A DNA stretch of 64,000 bases from Bursaphelenchus xylophilus (GCA_904066235.2 CAJFCV020000003.1:11284001-11348000), one strand, 5' to 3'; shown: positions 1-13,034, counted from the stretch's first letter. The notes: generated by a model not told the origin, from the letters alone. Made by a program: numbers and translations.

Positions 1-3000
1 ATATAGCAATTTTAGAAGGCTCCAGACTCCAAAAACTTTAATTTCTTAGCCATTTGGACCTCAGATCTTTCCCACATCCGCCAATTTCTCGATCTTGAGC
101 CTTTCCTTGGCCCCAAATTCACCGGTAATTAACGTGCCCCGGCGATTTAGCGGATCAGGGCGGCCAAATTAGTCGAAAGAAAATCGAAACAAAAAAGGGA
201 AAGGCGCAAAGGAGCCGCCCATCTTGCCGGCCACCTGTTTGAGGACACAAAAAAATTTTTTTTCAATTTCACCCAAAAGACGAGCCACTTGAATTTCATG
301 GGTGTCGTATTTTCTTGGGAGGGTAAGAAGTCGCGGCTCCTGTTTCTCGCGCCTCAGGCATTTCGGCGACATTTTCTCGGCTGGGATGCGCTTTTCAGAG
401 GGCCAATTTTCGTTTTTTTTCATTTTTTTTTGAATTCTCCTTCAATGAAAACTTTGATGACAATTGCAAGAGTAATTTTCATTTTTTTTTTATTTTTTTA
501 AAATTTTTGCAATGAAAATTTTGATGACAAACGTCCAAAATTGCAAATCCAGACGAACCGCCGACTCCACGGTACTTTGAGGCCGCTGACGTCGGCACTT
601 GTGCGGGGTATAAGACACCTGATTAGTTGCCTTAGTCCCTGCGAATTTCGCGAACCGCTAATCTTCGGTGGAAGGACCGAGAATGGTCCAAGAATACGAT
701 TTTTGTGTGCTTTGAAGCGGAAACGTCCAATCTTTCGTGATGAAATGGTCTTATTCTACGTAATAGCATAATTAGAGATGGATTTTATATCCATTACTAC
801 TTTCTACTGTCTATTTTTTATTGAGTTTTCAAAATTTCCACTTGTTTCCTAAGTTCCCCCCTTTAAACTGCTTGTCTCTCAAATTACAGTATCTCCAGAA
901 AACCCCTCCTCCTTCTCCCCTCGTCTCAGCGCGCGCTCAGGAGCCTTAAGAAAGCGGAAAGGAAGGGGGCGGAGTCCAATTTCAGCCAATCTCGACGTCT
1001 AAGGAGGGCCGCAGTCCCCCCACTCCGTTTATTCCGTTTTTCTTCTTGAAAGAGTGGGACGGTGGGGTTTTAATCTGGAAGTTTCTTATTTATAGGTTCG
1101 TTGGGAGCGGTTGAAACATTAGCCATCTGGAGATTTCGAATGGAACTGAGATTTTTGCGGGGAAAAAGTGAAAAGAAGACTTTCTAGCCAAAAATATTGA
1201 GGGTATATTGAATTTTATTGTTATATCTTTGTATAGGAATTAGTATCAAGCTGAAAAGTCTTTGTATTTTAGTCTATAGACATTACTGAAGACTATTATT
1301 TTGATTTTGCTCAAAAATTTTGATGAGAACTATTACTAAAATCATCTTTTTTTTAGTCATTTCTAATGCCATAAGGTCTTGACTCTAGTCAAAAAATTTC
1401 CCCTTCTACTTCAAAGCTAAAAATTTTGATGATAACTATTACTAAAATCATCCTTTTTTAGGCCATTTCTAATGCCATAAGCAGTCAACCCTAGTCAAAA
1501 AAACCAACTCATTTTTCTTCTACAGTAATTTTACATCACCAAAAACCCTTTCTCCAACCTCCAACTTCCTCCAAATGCTAGAATTTGAATATTTTTATCG
1601 CTCACTTTTTGCGACTTTCAGTTGTTTCCTTCGTTTTTATGCAAATTACCGAACCCCCTTCTCCGGTGCTTGTTTTAACGCCCTCCCAAGTTGTCTCCAT
1701 TTCTTATGGCGACCGTTTTTCGAACGGAGAAAAGAATCGAAAAGAAATGGAGACTGATTCCTTTTTTTTGTTTGCAACGAAAGAATAATGACTTTTATTG
1801 GCTAAACAATTAGTCGGATGGCTGAATCGGTTTCTTAGTAGCCTTTATTGGAGTGCCATTGTTTGCGCGGCAATCACTTTAGGACTGTTTATAGCGATCC
1901 GTCTATGTTGTAGGCATTTTTTTTATTTTATGGGCGACTTGCTGTGCGAAAAATTTGTTGCGATTATTTTGAGTAGGCTAACGAAGTTTTTGATCACCAA
2001 GATTGCTGAATTCAAATAAGCTGCCTTAAGTTTGGTCTGGCTACGTTTTGAAAAGCCGTTCCATTTAGGGTAGATTTAACATGATAGCTTTGATATCTTG
2101 GGCTAAAGAGGTGCCCCAAAAACATAAGTTTAGTTTTGGAGATTTCGAGCCGGCTACCGAGTTTTAAGCGTCCAAAAAGTACTGATCATGAGTTCAAATA
2201 AGGGCCTTCAGAAGGCTAAATGGATCCTTGAAGCTATTCTTGAGTGGTCATTATCTTATCTAATAGTTCTTAGGGTAATCTTTACTGTCAACAATTCGAA
2301 TTTTTTCTCCAATTTTATGTGTAAGAAAGTTTTGTTTAGACCTTTTAGGAGCTGGCGAAGCTATTTGAAGGCAAACTAGTGGGCCAGGAAGAAAGCCGGG
2401 ACCTCGGAATTTATTGGAGTTACTTTTGAGATAGTCGCCTTTACAGAATTACAGTTTTTTCTTCGAAATTATTCAAAAGCTTTTTAAAATGTTTGCTTGG
2501 AAATTTGTAGCAATTTTGATCCGGAAAAGAAATCCGTTGACCAGAAGGTCATTTAGATTGAAAGAAAAGCGCCGCAAATTTATTAAGGAAGCTTCAGAAG
2601 TTCATTTTTTACAGCTCAACTTTATTTTTCTTCTTTTTTCGTCCAAGTCTTCCAAGGACTCGTCTAACTTTCCCTAGCTTTTGTATTATGCATACGTTCT
2701 GAGCTGGCCAAGGCATTTCTAGCCGCTTGAGTATAGCCAGATTCAGCGAGCTTATCTTCAAATTTACTAGAGAAGCTTTTAAAGCGTCTTTTCTTACGGT
2801 ATGACCTCTTTTTTCCTCGAAATATTTGAAGAACCCTCTTAAAATTTCATTTTTTTTATTATCTATCTCATCGCCTCAAGCCCTAATACTCTCTCTACAG
2901 TCTCTACTGCTACGTGACCCCCTTTAATTCCCCAGAAATTTCTTTTTTTCCACCCCAACCCAGCTCATAAGTCTCCTTCTTCATCTCCCCACCCAGAAGA

Positions 3001-3754
3001 TGATGATATGTTTTTTCTCCGCCACTGGGCCGTCACCGTTATAAAAACAAAACGTCGGAAAGCGGGGCAAAACTTTTCTGAGAATGAATAAAAACCGGAA
3101 AGTGCTTGGTGTGGCCATAGAAATTTGGGGGGACTGAGACGACATATCTTCCTTTCGAATCGGTGAGACGCCGTCGTGACGGCTACAGTAGCCCCCCGTT
3201 CCGGAGATTATTAAATTTGCTGACTTGGGCAGTTTGTTTAAAGCTGCTGGGAAGGAGGGGGAGCCGAATAAAACTGTTCTTTCTTGTACTTTGGACAATA
3301 TATTCGATATAATTCTTGTAATTACCATGTCATCATTATATTTGAAACCTAATTTAGACCTCAAATTATTCATAGATCTCGGATGCAACATTCGATTTTT
3401 TCAATTTTTCCCGCATCATCCCCTCAGGCCACACTGAAAAAGCCACTTAACTGCACTTTGTTTTAATCATCTATTGGATTAACATGGGCAGAAAATATTG
3501 CCATACAACTAATCTCGGTCTAAGATCCCAATTAGCGTACTTAGAGCCGGTCTTGGTTTCGACAAAATTGTAAATCTTGCAAACGACTTGACAAGTGGAT
3601 AATGATGTTATTTATCATTTTTAGGCCGTTTGCAGATTTTTTTGACTTTTTTCGATGAAAAGGCAACAAAAAATTTGCGTTACTGTAGTTACAACTATTT
3701 TAAAAAATCTTAATGTATTTAAATTGATCGTATTTTACATTTTTTTGAAGATGA

Positions 3755-4198
3755 CCTCATTTTCATTAGCATTTTCATTTTGGTCCCGTCTTGCTCTATT
3801 TTTCCAATTTTTTTGGTTTATCCTCTCTAGCCATCCTAAATCTATATTATCCCCCAATATCTTCCCGATCATCAAAGTACAACACCCATATTAAACGAGA
3901 GAAACTCAATGAGCTATTTTAAATTTTTTGGTCCCCTCTTACCCCATTTTTACAAAATTTTTGCTTTATCTTCTATAGCTATCCTAAATCTATATTATCC
4001 CCCAATATCTTCCCGATCATCAAAGTACAACACCCATATTAGACGAGAGAAACTCAATGAGCTATTTTCAACTTTTTGGTCCCCTCTTACCCTATTTTTC
4101 CAAAAGTTTTGCTCTATCCTCTCTAGCCATCCCAAAGCTATATTATCCCCCAATATCTTCCCGATCATCAAAGTACAACACCCATATTAGACGAGAGG
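3755..4198. repeat. 148-bp tandem repeat, three copies
   Basis: Three units of exactly 148 bp lie head to tail; unit boundaries fall at 3903 and 4051, and the third ends at 4198. Each carries a block with TATATTATCCCCCAATATC followed by a CATCAAAGTACAACACCC block. The first unit has diverged at its left end. The units happen to be open in one frame each, which comes from the repeat rather than coding potential. Confidence 0.9.
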
Positions 4199-4703
4199 AA
4201 CTCGATGAGCAACTCTCCCCCCGATCCCTCTCTTCCCCCCTCTCTCCCCACCCCGAAAGCGATGGGATCCGCTGTGGGGCTGGATTAGACGAGTGGAAGA
4301 TCGTTATAGGGCTGAAGATCATAAAAAGAGCGCCCTCGAGAGTAATACCAGAATAAACAGGTAGTAAAAAACGGAATAATTGGCGAGAAGCGAGGAGTTG
4401 GGATTTGCGGGAAGAGTTATGAGTATAACCGGAAAAGGAATGAAGAGGGGGCTTTCGCAGGGACTGTAGTCGGGCGAGAAGAAAGGTTGGGAAAGATGGG
4501 AAAGCAGTTTGAAACTAGGGCTAGTAGTAGTCTGTTTGATTACCATTGGCCGCAGCAAGGCTATGAAAGGAAAGCCTTTTGTGAGGAATGATTTTAGCGG
4601 CTTCTAAAGGAAATCTCCAGAGAAAGCAGGCTTTTCTAGCGCTGATATGTTTGATAAACGACTGATTGCTTCCTGATTCGTTGTCTGCTGTCTTCTGTTA
4701 TCG

Positions 4704-4846
4704 GCCTGTCGGGAAAATAATAAGCAAAATGCCAATGGCGTCTCTGAAATAAAAAGAAATTTGATTTTGCCGCGACACAATTCGTTTTCTCGGCGGCAAT
4801 ATGATTTTCGATGCAACAGAGTGCTCATTATTTTCCCAACAGACTG
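4704..4846. mobile_element. M1 inverted-repeat element (MITE-like)
   Basis: Imperfect terminal inverted repeats read CTGTCGGGAAAATAATAAGC on the left and the complement, ending CCCAACAG, on the right. The interior carries the family's GTCGC-rich block. It belongs to the most abundant short family in the window (M1, about 150 bp, no coding capacity). Confidence 0.75.
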
Positions 4847-5189
4847 AAAGTCAATTTGATGACCATTTTTTTGTAGCAAGGCCATGAAAAGCAAGCATTT
4901 TTAGCGGCATATGATCTTAGCGGCTTCTAGAGGCGCTTTGCGGATCAAATAGTAGTTTCTACAGCTGATATGCTTGATAGACAATTGATTTTTTACTTTT
5001 CCAGAAGTCTGTTGTCTACAGTTTCTTTTGGACTGTTTTATTAGAGCTTTATCTTCATAACGACCGATTTGTCAGCATTTTTTTGGCCCAAAAAAGTATT
5101 TGTTGCTTGTCTCAAATCTGCTAAATATTGCTAGACCTATATACATACTACCTTCAAAATCCCCTCCAAAGCCTCGTATTTCTTGTACC

Positions 5190-5660
5190 ATCCCTCGCCG
5201 CCAAGTTCCGTCCAGTAGACAGCGCGGAGATTATTACCCGTGAAGCGCGGCCCCATTACCTGCACATCCCCTCCACCTCTTTCGGAGTAACGGCGACAGC
5301 CAATCGAGAAGAAGGCGGTCTTCTCCTCACGCTCCACCTGAATCGAGAAACGAGTCGGCGACGGGATGGTTGGGGGAGAGGCCTTGGTCTCGGTTGGACG
5401 CACCCGGCGAGAAGACCGTCTCTAACGGAAGAACTCATGAAAAGATCAGCGCCTTCGCTGCTCTCGTTTCATTTCGCTGCCTTCGATCAGCAGCTCCGTG
5501 GCGGACCTCATTTTCATTGGAGAGGTGGGGATGACGAGGAAGGTAGCGGTGCGCGAAAGGGTACGGTAGCGGAAGAATATTGGGAATTGAGAGTTTCAAG
5601 GCCTGCAGGGCAATTGGGTTTGAGTTGTGGGGCTTGTGGGGGTAGGCATGACCAAAAAAA
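5190..5660. other. GC-rich block of unknown role
   Basis: A GC-rich island inside AT-rich DNA, open on both strands over more than 250 bases. On the minus strand a candidate exon from about 5340 to 5272 is bounded by a GATTCAG acceptor and a CAG/GTAATG donor. The peptides resemble no family I recognise. It may be an unrecognised exon or a conserved regulatory block of pros-1. Confidence 0.3.
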
Positions 5661-5950
5661 GGACAAGATAATCTCCAGAATCTTCTGAGAGGCTCCTTCT
5701 TTTGTTTTCTAAAGTTTCTTGCCTTCAAACTTTTGCTTACTATAGAGAAAGTATGTCTTTAAATCTCCTTGTGTTCATGAGTCATGCTTCTGATGAAAAC
5801 TTTGTTTCTTGCTAGTCAGGTATGAGTATAGATAGGATATTTACTCATATTACGAGAAATGGGACTTGACCTGAACTCAGCTACAAGACGGACTAAGTTA
5901 TACCTCTGTATAGACAACTGATATCATAACTTGTTGAATCCTTGATATCA

Positions 5951-6110
5951 ATCTGTCGGGAAAATAATGAGCATTTTGTCGCATCAAAAATCGCATTGCC
6001 GCTGAGAAACTGAATTGTGTCGCGGAAAAATCAGATTTCTCTTCACTTCACACATTGAGCTTCATCATTTTACCGACAGACATTGAGCCTCATTATTTTC
6101 CCGACAGATT
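5951..6110. mobile_element. M1 inverted-repeat element with duplicated right end
   Basis: The left terminus is ATCTGTCGGGAAAATAATGAGC. Two successive right termini are seen, at about 6080 and 6110, each ending in a CCGACAGA-type sequence, so the right end appears partly duplicated. No coding capacity. Confidence 0.75.
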
Positions 6111-6952
6111 AGTATTTACTCATGTTTCAAGAAATGTGTTCTATTATACCTTGTTTTACTTGACTTAAATTTACTCTAGATGACTTTATCAGCTACAAGA
6201 TGGAGTCTACTCTGCATCTGCTCAAACAACCACTGTCTTAGTTTGCTGAATTTTTCAATTTTTCATATCTCACGATTCTCTTTAAACAAGTTGAACAACT
6301 TCCCCAAAAACTTCTCCCCACTTGTTTATCACCCCTTCAGTCCAAACGCTTCCATTTCAAAACCCTTGTTCGGTTCTTCCCCGATCTTATGATCAATCGA
6401 CAGGCCCACTCTCTGCCCCTAATCCCTCGTCTTCCCACTTTCCGACGCTCCTCTTGACGAAATTTCGTCGAGAACTGAACGAATCGGGCAAGACGATCGT
6501 GCTTAAATATGCAAAACCGCCGCTGCCGCCGCCTCTCCATGCACGCCTTTTCTTCTTCTCCGGGCTTATGTTCTCGGCGGAAGCGCACATCATTGGTGCG
6601 TGTCGAAGGAAGATGGTATTAGGAGGGGATGAACAATGAAGCGATGAGTGGTTTCGGTGACCCGGCGAGTTTTTTTCGGCTTATTGAAGGGGTTGAGAAG
6701 GGCAAGAGGTTCGTAAGGGGCTCGAAAAAGGTGTTTAGAGGGGCTGAATCGACTTGAAACTTGGAAAATTTTGGGCTGGATGTTTTAAATGTAATTTCTT
6801 GGCCATATACCATCTTCAGTTATATTTTTTTTCATTTTTTTTATGTCCTCCGCGGAAAAAGAGTTTATTTTTTGACACTTTTGATAATTTTTTTCAGTTA
6901 TATTCCCACGTATTTTACCTTGCGATTTCGAACAAAAAACACCTTACTTTAG

Positions 6953-9567
6953 ATGTCCTCTGGTGGTCCGATCCCCCCATCACCCGTGATGCAGTTCTCT
7001 CAAGCCAACAACTTCCCCGCCAACGGGTTGTCCAGCCTGTTCAGCAGCCCCACTCAAGGACAGAACGAGAATATCTTTGCGGCATTGATGGCGCGGAATG
7101 AGTTGATGGTAAGGGAGCCTTGGACTTAAAAATTAATTTTTTTTAAAATTTTTATTCACTAAATTTTTCGTTTCAGCAGAAATCCAAAAAAGATGGCTCA
7201 CCCGACTTCAGCGAGGGCTTCAAAAACGAACCGGATGATGACGGGGGAAATAACGAAGAGCAGAATGTAAGAACCTACAATATTCTTGATATATTTGGCT
7301 GAATCAGTCTGTCGGGAAAATAATGAGCACTCTGTCGCAGCGAAAGACGTATTGCAGCCGAGAAAACGAATTGTGTCGCGGAAAAATCCAATTTCTTTTC
7401 AATTCAGCGACGTGATCGGTGCTGCGAAACTGTGCTCATTATTTTCCCGACAGACTCATATAAGCTCAAAAAATCTCAAAACATTTTTGAAAATCAAAAT
7501 TCAAGTCCTAAAAAGCCTGAATTTCTCAATGATCCATTTCCAGGACCTCGAATCACTGGAAGACTACGAAATCTCGGAGAAGAACAACGACTCCGTTGAA
7601 AGCCAAGATGTTCCCACAAAAGCAGAGACAAATAACGGTGAAAGGCACTCAGCAATGTCCAGTTCATCGTCGAAGCGAAAAAGGTTCCATCCGCAACGGA
7701 ATATGGCAGTGGAAGAGCATGATGTCGACGACTTTGATGAGGGCCCTCCGGTGATCGACGAAGAAGAGCCTCAGGATAATCAGGGTAAGTTAATGTGTAG
7801 TTTTGGGAAGAAAAACGATCTAATAGTATCTATTTATAACACTTGCTCCAAAATTTTTGAAAATTATATTTGTTACCCTTGAAGATACCCGCTATTTTAG
7901 CAAAACATCAAAAAACTCGACGAAAAGACTGAATTTCCGATTTTAGATTCCGATGACGACATTAAAGAAGAGAAACGCTGCTCTTCCAATCAATCAGCGC
8001 AAAATTCAACAAACGGAAACCCTTCGGAATTCAATTTTGGAATGGCGGCCGCTCATCTGGCCGCCCAAGCCAACAACATGAACATGAACAAGTTCCGAGA
8101 GTTCGTCGAAGCGCAGAAACGCATCTACACCGCGCTCGGCAATCAACAAGACTCCGAGCTGCAGAAGGAACTCTGCGTTCGAATGCTGGGCAAATTCACG
8201 CAGGCCCTAAAGGACGAACTTCTGAACTCGGTGCAAAACTCCTTCGAGAAAGTCATCGCCAGCTTCAACGCCAACGAAATGGAGAAGATCCTGCAGCAGG
8301 CGCGCCAAATCCAGCAGATCCGACAGCAACAGTTGGAGAAGCAAAAACAAGAATCCATGCAGCAGAATCGACTCCCCTTCAACTTGAACCCCATGTTCAA
8401 CCCGATGGGCATGCCCTACAATGCGGCCAACCCGCTGATGGCGTTGGCCAATCCGTTGAACTCGCTGAGTCAAGCGACGTCCAGCGCGGCGAATGGAATG
8501 AGCTTCCCCAATCCGGCCATGGCAATGGCCAAGATGCAGAACGGCGGGATCTTCCCGAATCAGCCCGCTTTTGCCAACTTGAATGGATTCCTGAACCATC
8601 AGATGAACAGGGTCAAGAATGAAGAGTGAGTTTGATTTTTTTGGAATTTTTTTGGTATAAAAAAGTGCGGATGATAATCGATTTCTCATTCAACCTTCAT
8701 TTTTCAGCGGCTCCCCTCGCAAGAAGCGCTCCAAAGTCACGGACTCAGTGCGTGGCCCTCGATCCATGGCCGTTCGCGACAACGGCCAGAGTCTGCCGGC
8801 GTCGGCACGATCCTCTCCCTCGGCGAACAGCTACTTCCCTCCCACCATGGTGCCGCATCCCCTCTACAACGGGCGCTTCGATGGGAACAGCGGCGGCGCC
8901 GCGTCGCCCTTCTCCAACGACGACTCCGAATACTTTGACGGGATGGGCCAAAGCACCACCCTCACCCACATCCATCTGCGCAAGGCGAAGCTGATGTTCT
9001 TCTACACGAGATACCCGCCGTCCAGTGTGCTGAAGAACTATTTCCCGGACATCCAGTTCCACAAGAACAACACGGCGCAGTTGGTGAAATGGTTCTCCAA
9101 CTTTCGCGAGTTCTACTACATGAACATGGAGAAGTTCGCGAAACAGTACCTGGCGGAGGGAATTACGGAGCCGGAGCAGATCAAAGTCACCACCGAGTCG
9201 GAGCTGTTCAAGATCCTGAACGTCCATTACAACAAGAACAATTTTATTCCGGTAAGAGCGAGTTTTTTGGAAGTTTTAAGTGCCTGTATGTATATGTAAC
9301 AAGGGAGTAACTGTTTTCGCAAATAGATGCATTATCCAATTTTCAAACCATTTTCTAATCTCTCCTTTTCAGCCGCCTGAAGGCCTTGCTCACGTAGTGG
9401 AAGTCACGCTCCGAGAGTTCTTCAAGGCGTTGCGCGACGGTCGCGACGCCGAGCCCTCGTGGAAGAAGGCGATCTACAAGGTGATCGCGCAATACGACGA
9501 ACATATCCCCGATTTCTTCAAAGCACCCGCCTTTATGACCCAACTGGAGGGCAGTGGCTCTTCCTAA
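6953..9567 (+). CDS. pros-1: Prospero homeobox transcription factor
   Basis: Homeo-Prospero transcription factor (pros-1/ceh-26 type), a nuclear DNA-binding protein used in glial, neural and excretory fates. Exons: 6953-7108, 7177-7266, 7544-7784, 7947-8625, 8708-9251, 9373-9567, giving 634 residues; all phases agree. The N-terminus is a Ser/Pro/Asn-rich transactivation-like region. An acidic stretch with [15 protein letters not shown] follows, then a Gln-rich helix and a basic PRKKRSK patch that may be a nuclear localisation signal. The C-terminal ~160 residues are the atypical homeodomain plus Prospero domain: [50 protein letters not shown], then [12 protein letters not shown] and [14 protein letters not shown]. 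The start directly follows a TTTAG acceptor, so it may be trans-spliced. An M1 element sits in intron 2. Confidence 0.93.
7305..7457. mobile_element. M1 element in pros-1 intron 2
   Basis: A complete M1 copy with CAGTCTGTCGGGAAAATAAT at the left and its complement at the right, wholly inside the second intron of pros-1 on the sense side. It does not overlap either splice site. Confidence 0.85.
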
Positions 9568-9987
9568 GCAATTTTCTACACTGCAAACTGACTTTGTCTT
9601 ACTGTAATTTCAAATTTTCTTACTGTAATTTGAACGATTTTCTATTTTCGTTTTTACTTTTATTTATTTTTTGCAATTTTCTCTAAAAAATCCTGTTTGC
9701 CGTCCAAAATCTAAAGTATTTTGTATCGATTTCGTTGACATTATGACCAGTTAAGAGTCCGTTACACTCTGTTTATTAAAATTCCCTCCCTTTGACCTGT
9801 ATATTTCTCCAATTTCTATAACCAGTATTACCATCACCACATGACATCTAGTGATTTTGTTGCTTTACCGTCTTTTTTCCCTCTTCAAGTACTAGTTACG
9901 ACTGACCCAAAGCTTTTCAACTCCCCCCTTAAACTTTGTTCGAACTCCTGGAAATCCGAGTTTTATTCGATAAACATGCGTAATTCG
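9568..9987. other. Convergent 3' intergenic region
   Basis: This AT-rich stretch separates the pros-1 stop from the bHLH stop on the opposite strand. It presumably holds both 3' untranslated regions. I see no other gene. Confidence 0.6.
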
Positions 9988-11645
9988 TTATAGCTGGTTG
10001 AAGAGCTCGTTTTGAATGATATTCGGCACAACGTACGATGCAATCGGATAGCATTGCAGCGAAATTAACGCTGTGCTATTCGACGTGATGATCAGCGGAA
10101 CGGCTTCGTTCGGGGCGGCGTTCGGAAACCTCTTCGGAGCCGCTGCAGCGTCGGTTTCAGCGGGTTTCGCAACCATCGAATAAGCCGGTTGATCGTCAGC
10201 GGTCTTGAATTCGGGTTCGGAATTGCATAGACTGCTGGAGACGTCGCTGTCCTCCTCGGCCAGCTGATCTTTCAAGTTGTAGATGTAGTTTATCGCTGAT
10301 TTGAGGATTCGAAGCTTCGAGACGCGTTTCGTACTCCCTTTCAGCGAGGGAATTCGACTGCGTAGCGTGGAGAAAGCCTGGTTCACAACGTAGACTCTAG
10401 TCCGTTCTCGAGCATTCCGCTTTTCCACTGTGCCCAGACATCGATGGCTTTTGCTTCGCGCTGGCAGAGTTGAGGTGGACTTTGAGCTCTGAAAAGCGGG
10501 CATTAAGCATTCGATAGTTTTACTTTTGCATCGGCTCTGACATTTTTTGCGACGATTTTGCAAACGGACTAGTACGTAATATCGAAAAAAATCACCGATT
10601 TCGGGCTCCAAAATTTGGAATGAAAATGTCAAAGGTCAGTACGGAGGCCACCGTGAACTTGGGCACGTAATATTTGGTGGACCGAAAATAGGTCACCTCA
10701 GCTTCAATTTGATATAAATTTTAGAGGAATTGGTGCATTATTGGCGGAGAAATATTAGGTTGGAACGAAAGTATTCCCCATAATTTTCGGGAAAAGTTAT
10801 GGAAGTTGTGGAACTTGTGAAAATCGCGCGCAAAAAATTCAGGGAGAATGTATGGACTTTGCTGCCCCACCCACACTACACCCCAGTCTTGGCACCTTAT
10901 GATTAACATTTGCTCAGATCACTAAGCTACCGTTTGGGAGATGCGCGGTTCGATTGTTTGTGGGGACCTCAAAACAGGTCTTTCTGACATTTTTGATTAT
11001 AAATAGCCCAGTTTTTAAGCTCGCCAATTGAATCTTTGTCGGAACGTTGGCAATACGTAGTGGATACCGACGGTGGATACTATGTTCGGTTTAACGTTAC
11101 AACTGTCAAAATAAATTTGTTTAAAAAAGAAGCAAAAAAAGGGGAAAACTTTCGCTCCAACCTAATACTTGAAATAAAAGTGGAAGCTTCGGCTGGACCA
11201 GCCTAAGTAAGCCATCGCCGAGAGTGCATAAAGATTCCAACAGCCTGAACTGTCTTTGAGCCGAAAAGTCGGGATGCGGCATTTCTTGATCGCCGTTGAA
11301 AAGCAAGAGGTAAAAAACAAGATAAATACGTGGCTGTTCACGTTTGAGCCTACTTCTAGCTCCAAGTTTTATAACATATTAATACAAACATTGTCTGTTG
11401 CCGGAGAACTCACCTTGCTGTCCTCGCTGAACTCCTCCGACTCCTGCCGGCGATAGTCGGGGTTCCGCAATTTGCGGATGGGGGTCGCATTCTCGGACTG
11501 CCGGTAAACGAACGGCTCCCCGACTTTTATGCACTCCAGGCAGGCAGCTGAAAAAATTCGGAATAATAACGTTGATTAGGGCGCGAGCAGATGTGATATT
11601 ATACAATTCAGCCCTACCTGGTCCTCGCTTCTCCATTGCCGGCAT
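9988..11645 (-). CDS. bHLH transcription factor
   Basis: Basic helix-loop-helix regulator, nuclear. Exons on the minus strand: 11645-11618, 11547-11414, 10488-9988; phases agree and give 220 residues starting MPAMEKRGP. The bHLH lies at about residues 75-130: basic region KRNARERTRVYVVNQAF, helix 1 STLRSRIP, loop SLKGSTKR, helix 2 VSKLRILKSAINYIYNL. The NARER-R core and VNQAF are typical of tissue-specific class II bHLH proteins that pair with an E/daughterless partner. The helices look closest to achaete-scute-like nematode HLH proteins, but I cannot fix the subfamily. Past the domain are an acidic/Ser stretch and a low-complexity tail. Intron 2 is about 920 bp. The gene is tail to tail with pros-1. 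Confidence 0.85.
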
Positions 11646-11889
11646 CTGAAGTCGGGGGGCGCCGTTGCCAAGGGGGCCCGCAGCGGTGGCGCAATTCGAT
11701 TAGCCGCACCTGGGAACTCGATTATAGTTGTGCCAACGGGGGATGACGGGGAATGCGGGAAATTGCCTTAGGGACTAATTAATTGGGGGAAGTTGAAGGT
11801 GTTGCACGGTGCGGAATTCGATAATTTATGCAAATTTTAAACGAGTTCAGTAAATGTTGTAATGGCCAAAGTGTTGGGAAAAAATGTGG

Positions 11890-12300
11890 TATAGTGAAAC
11901 CTTTGTATAACAAACAATTTCAGAGTTTTTTTTTGAGCCAATTAAAGGCCCAAAGGAGCCTCTGTAAAACGAAACCTCTCTATAACAAACGATTTCAGAA
12001 CTCATGTGAGCCAAGCTTAGGCAAAAATAGACCTCCCTACAACGAAACCTCTGTATAACAAACAATTTCAGAACTCTAGTTAGGCAATTTCTAGGCCAAA
12101 AGGAACCTCCGTACAACGAAACCTCTCTATAACAAACAATTTCAAAACTCCTTTGGGCCAATTTTAAGCCAAAATGAACCTCTCTACAACGACACCTCTG
12201 TATAACAAACAATTTCAGATCAGATGTAGGCAAATTTTTGGCCAGAAGCAACCTCCCTACAACAAAACCTCTGTATAACCAAACTTTTGGCCCTTTGTAA
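11890..12300. repeat. ~75-bp tandem repeat with TATAACAAACAATTTCAG core
   Basis: At least five units spaced about 75 bp apart share the core CCTCTGTATAACAAACAATT followed by a CCAAAAGGAACCTC-like block. Isolated relatives of the same unit occur near 14460, 54715, 60010-60150, 61040, 62400 and 63930, so it is a dispersed family amplified in tandem here. Confidence 0.8.
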
Positions 12301-12601
12301 TCCCAAGTTCAGAAATTTGACCCCCTTGAACGAATCATTCGTTATAAAAAGGTCTCCTTCTGCGACGGAGTGCAAAGTTCGCCAGACTGCACGGTGCAGT
12401 CGAGCAAACCTTTGGCCAGATTTCATTATTCCGAGAAAGCGGCAAATTTGATTAATTGCCGCAGGGAATAAAAGCCGCTCATCTGTTATTCCATTACCTC
12501 TCCGAATACAATGAATATGCGATTAGTGGAGGTTGGGTCCAGGTAACTGGAACCCAAGTTTTCGCGGACTTTGGAGGAAAACCAAGAATACGTTTCCATC
12601 G

Positions 12602-12753
12602 GTATGTCGGGAAAATAATGAGCATTCAGTCGCATCCAAAATCGCATCGCCGCCGAGAAAATGAATTGTGTCGCAACAAAGTGAAATTGCTTTTCACTTC
12701 AGCGACGCGATCGGCGCAGCGACATAGTGCCCGTTATTTTCCCGACAGACTGA
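12602..12753. mobile_element. M1 element, left arm of a larger palindrome
   Basis: A complete M1 copy (TGTCGGGAAAATAATGAGC to its complement). It is matched by the M1 copy at 13112-13448 on the other side of the M2 element, and the unique DNA between them is also inverted. Confidence 0.85.
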
Positions 12754-12829
12754 TATTTACTCAGCTTACGGGAAATACGTTCCACCCTGCCTTTAATAGA
12801 AGTGGGCACCTACGTTTGGTCTAAGCCTA

Positions 12830-13034
12830 CAGTGGGACCTGATCCAGTGGCAAAAAACATACCATTTTGCAGGCGGAGGGTCCAAGTGAAAAAACACCGA
12901 TTTCAAAAGCGCGCCCCTGTTTTTGTGAGGGAGGCGGCGCGCTCTTTGAGAGGAGGTATTTTGCGATATTTTTTGATGATAATTCCCGGATGCAAAATGC
13001 TACGTTTTTTGCCACTGGATCAGGTCCGTCACTG
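12830..13034. mobile_element. M2 inverted-repeat element (CAGTG termini)
   Basis: Near-palindromic element with termini reading CAGTGGGACCTGATCCAGTG and the inverse, ending ACTG. The inner arms contain AAAAACxTACCATTTTGCA and CAAGTGAAAAAAC blocks. It is flanked by TA, as in Tc1/mariner-type MITEs. It sits at the exact centre of a longer palindrome of host sequence. Confidence 0.85.

Larger units (their letters stand above)
1..6952. other. Upstream non-coding region of pros-1
   Basis: No gene could be supported here. Open frames are short, overlap on both strands and lack splice-bounded conserved domains. The region holds AT-rich DNA, a 148-bp tandem repeat (3755-4198), two M1 elements (4704-4846, 5951-6110) and GC-rich blocks at about 290-400, 900-1030, 5190-5660 and 6370-6620 that contrast with the AT-rich background. 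Those blocks could be promoter or enhancer DNA of the downstream prospero gene, or unrecognised exons. Confidence 0.6.

Noticed and set aside
1798..2019. Short hydrophobic open frame
   Set aside because: It begins with TTG rather than ATG, and no ATG-led exon or splice sites support it.
2981..3391. 136-codon open frame on the minus strand
   Set aside because: It has no recognisable domain and no supporting splice context, and it lies in AT-rich non-coding DNA.
5128..5688. 186-codon open frame on the plus strand
   Set aside because: It overlaps open frames on the other strand in the same GC-rich block, shows no known domain and has no matching upstream or downstream exon. Openness is explained by base composition.
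11890..12300. CRISPR-like array
   Set aside because: The units are full-length diverged tandem repeats with no unique spacers, no cas genes are present, and the genome is eukaryotic.
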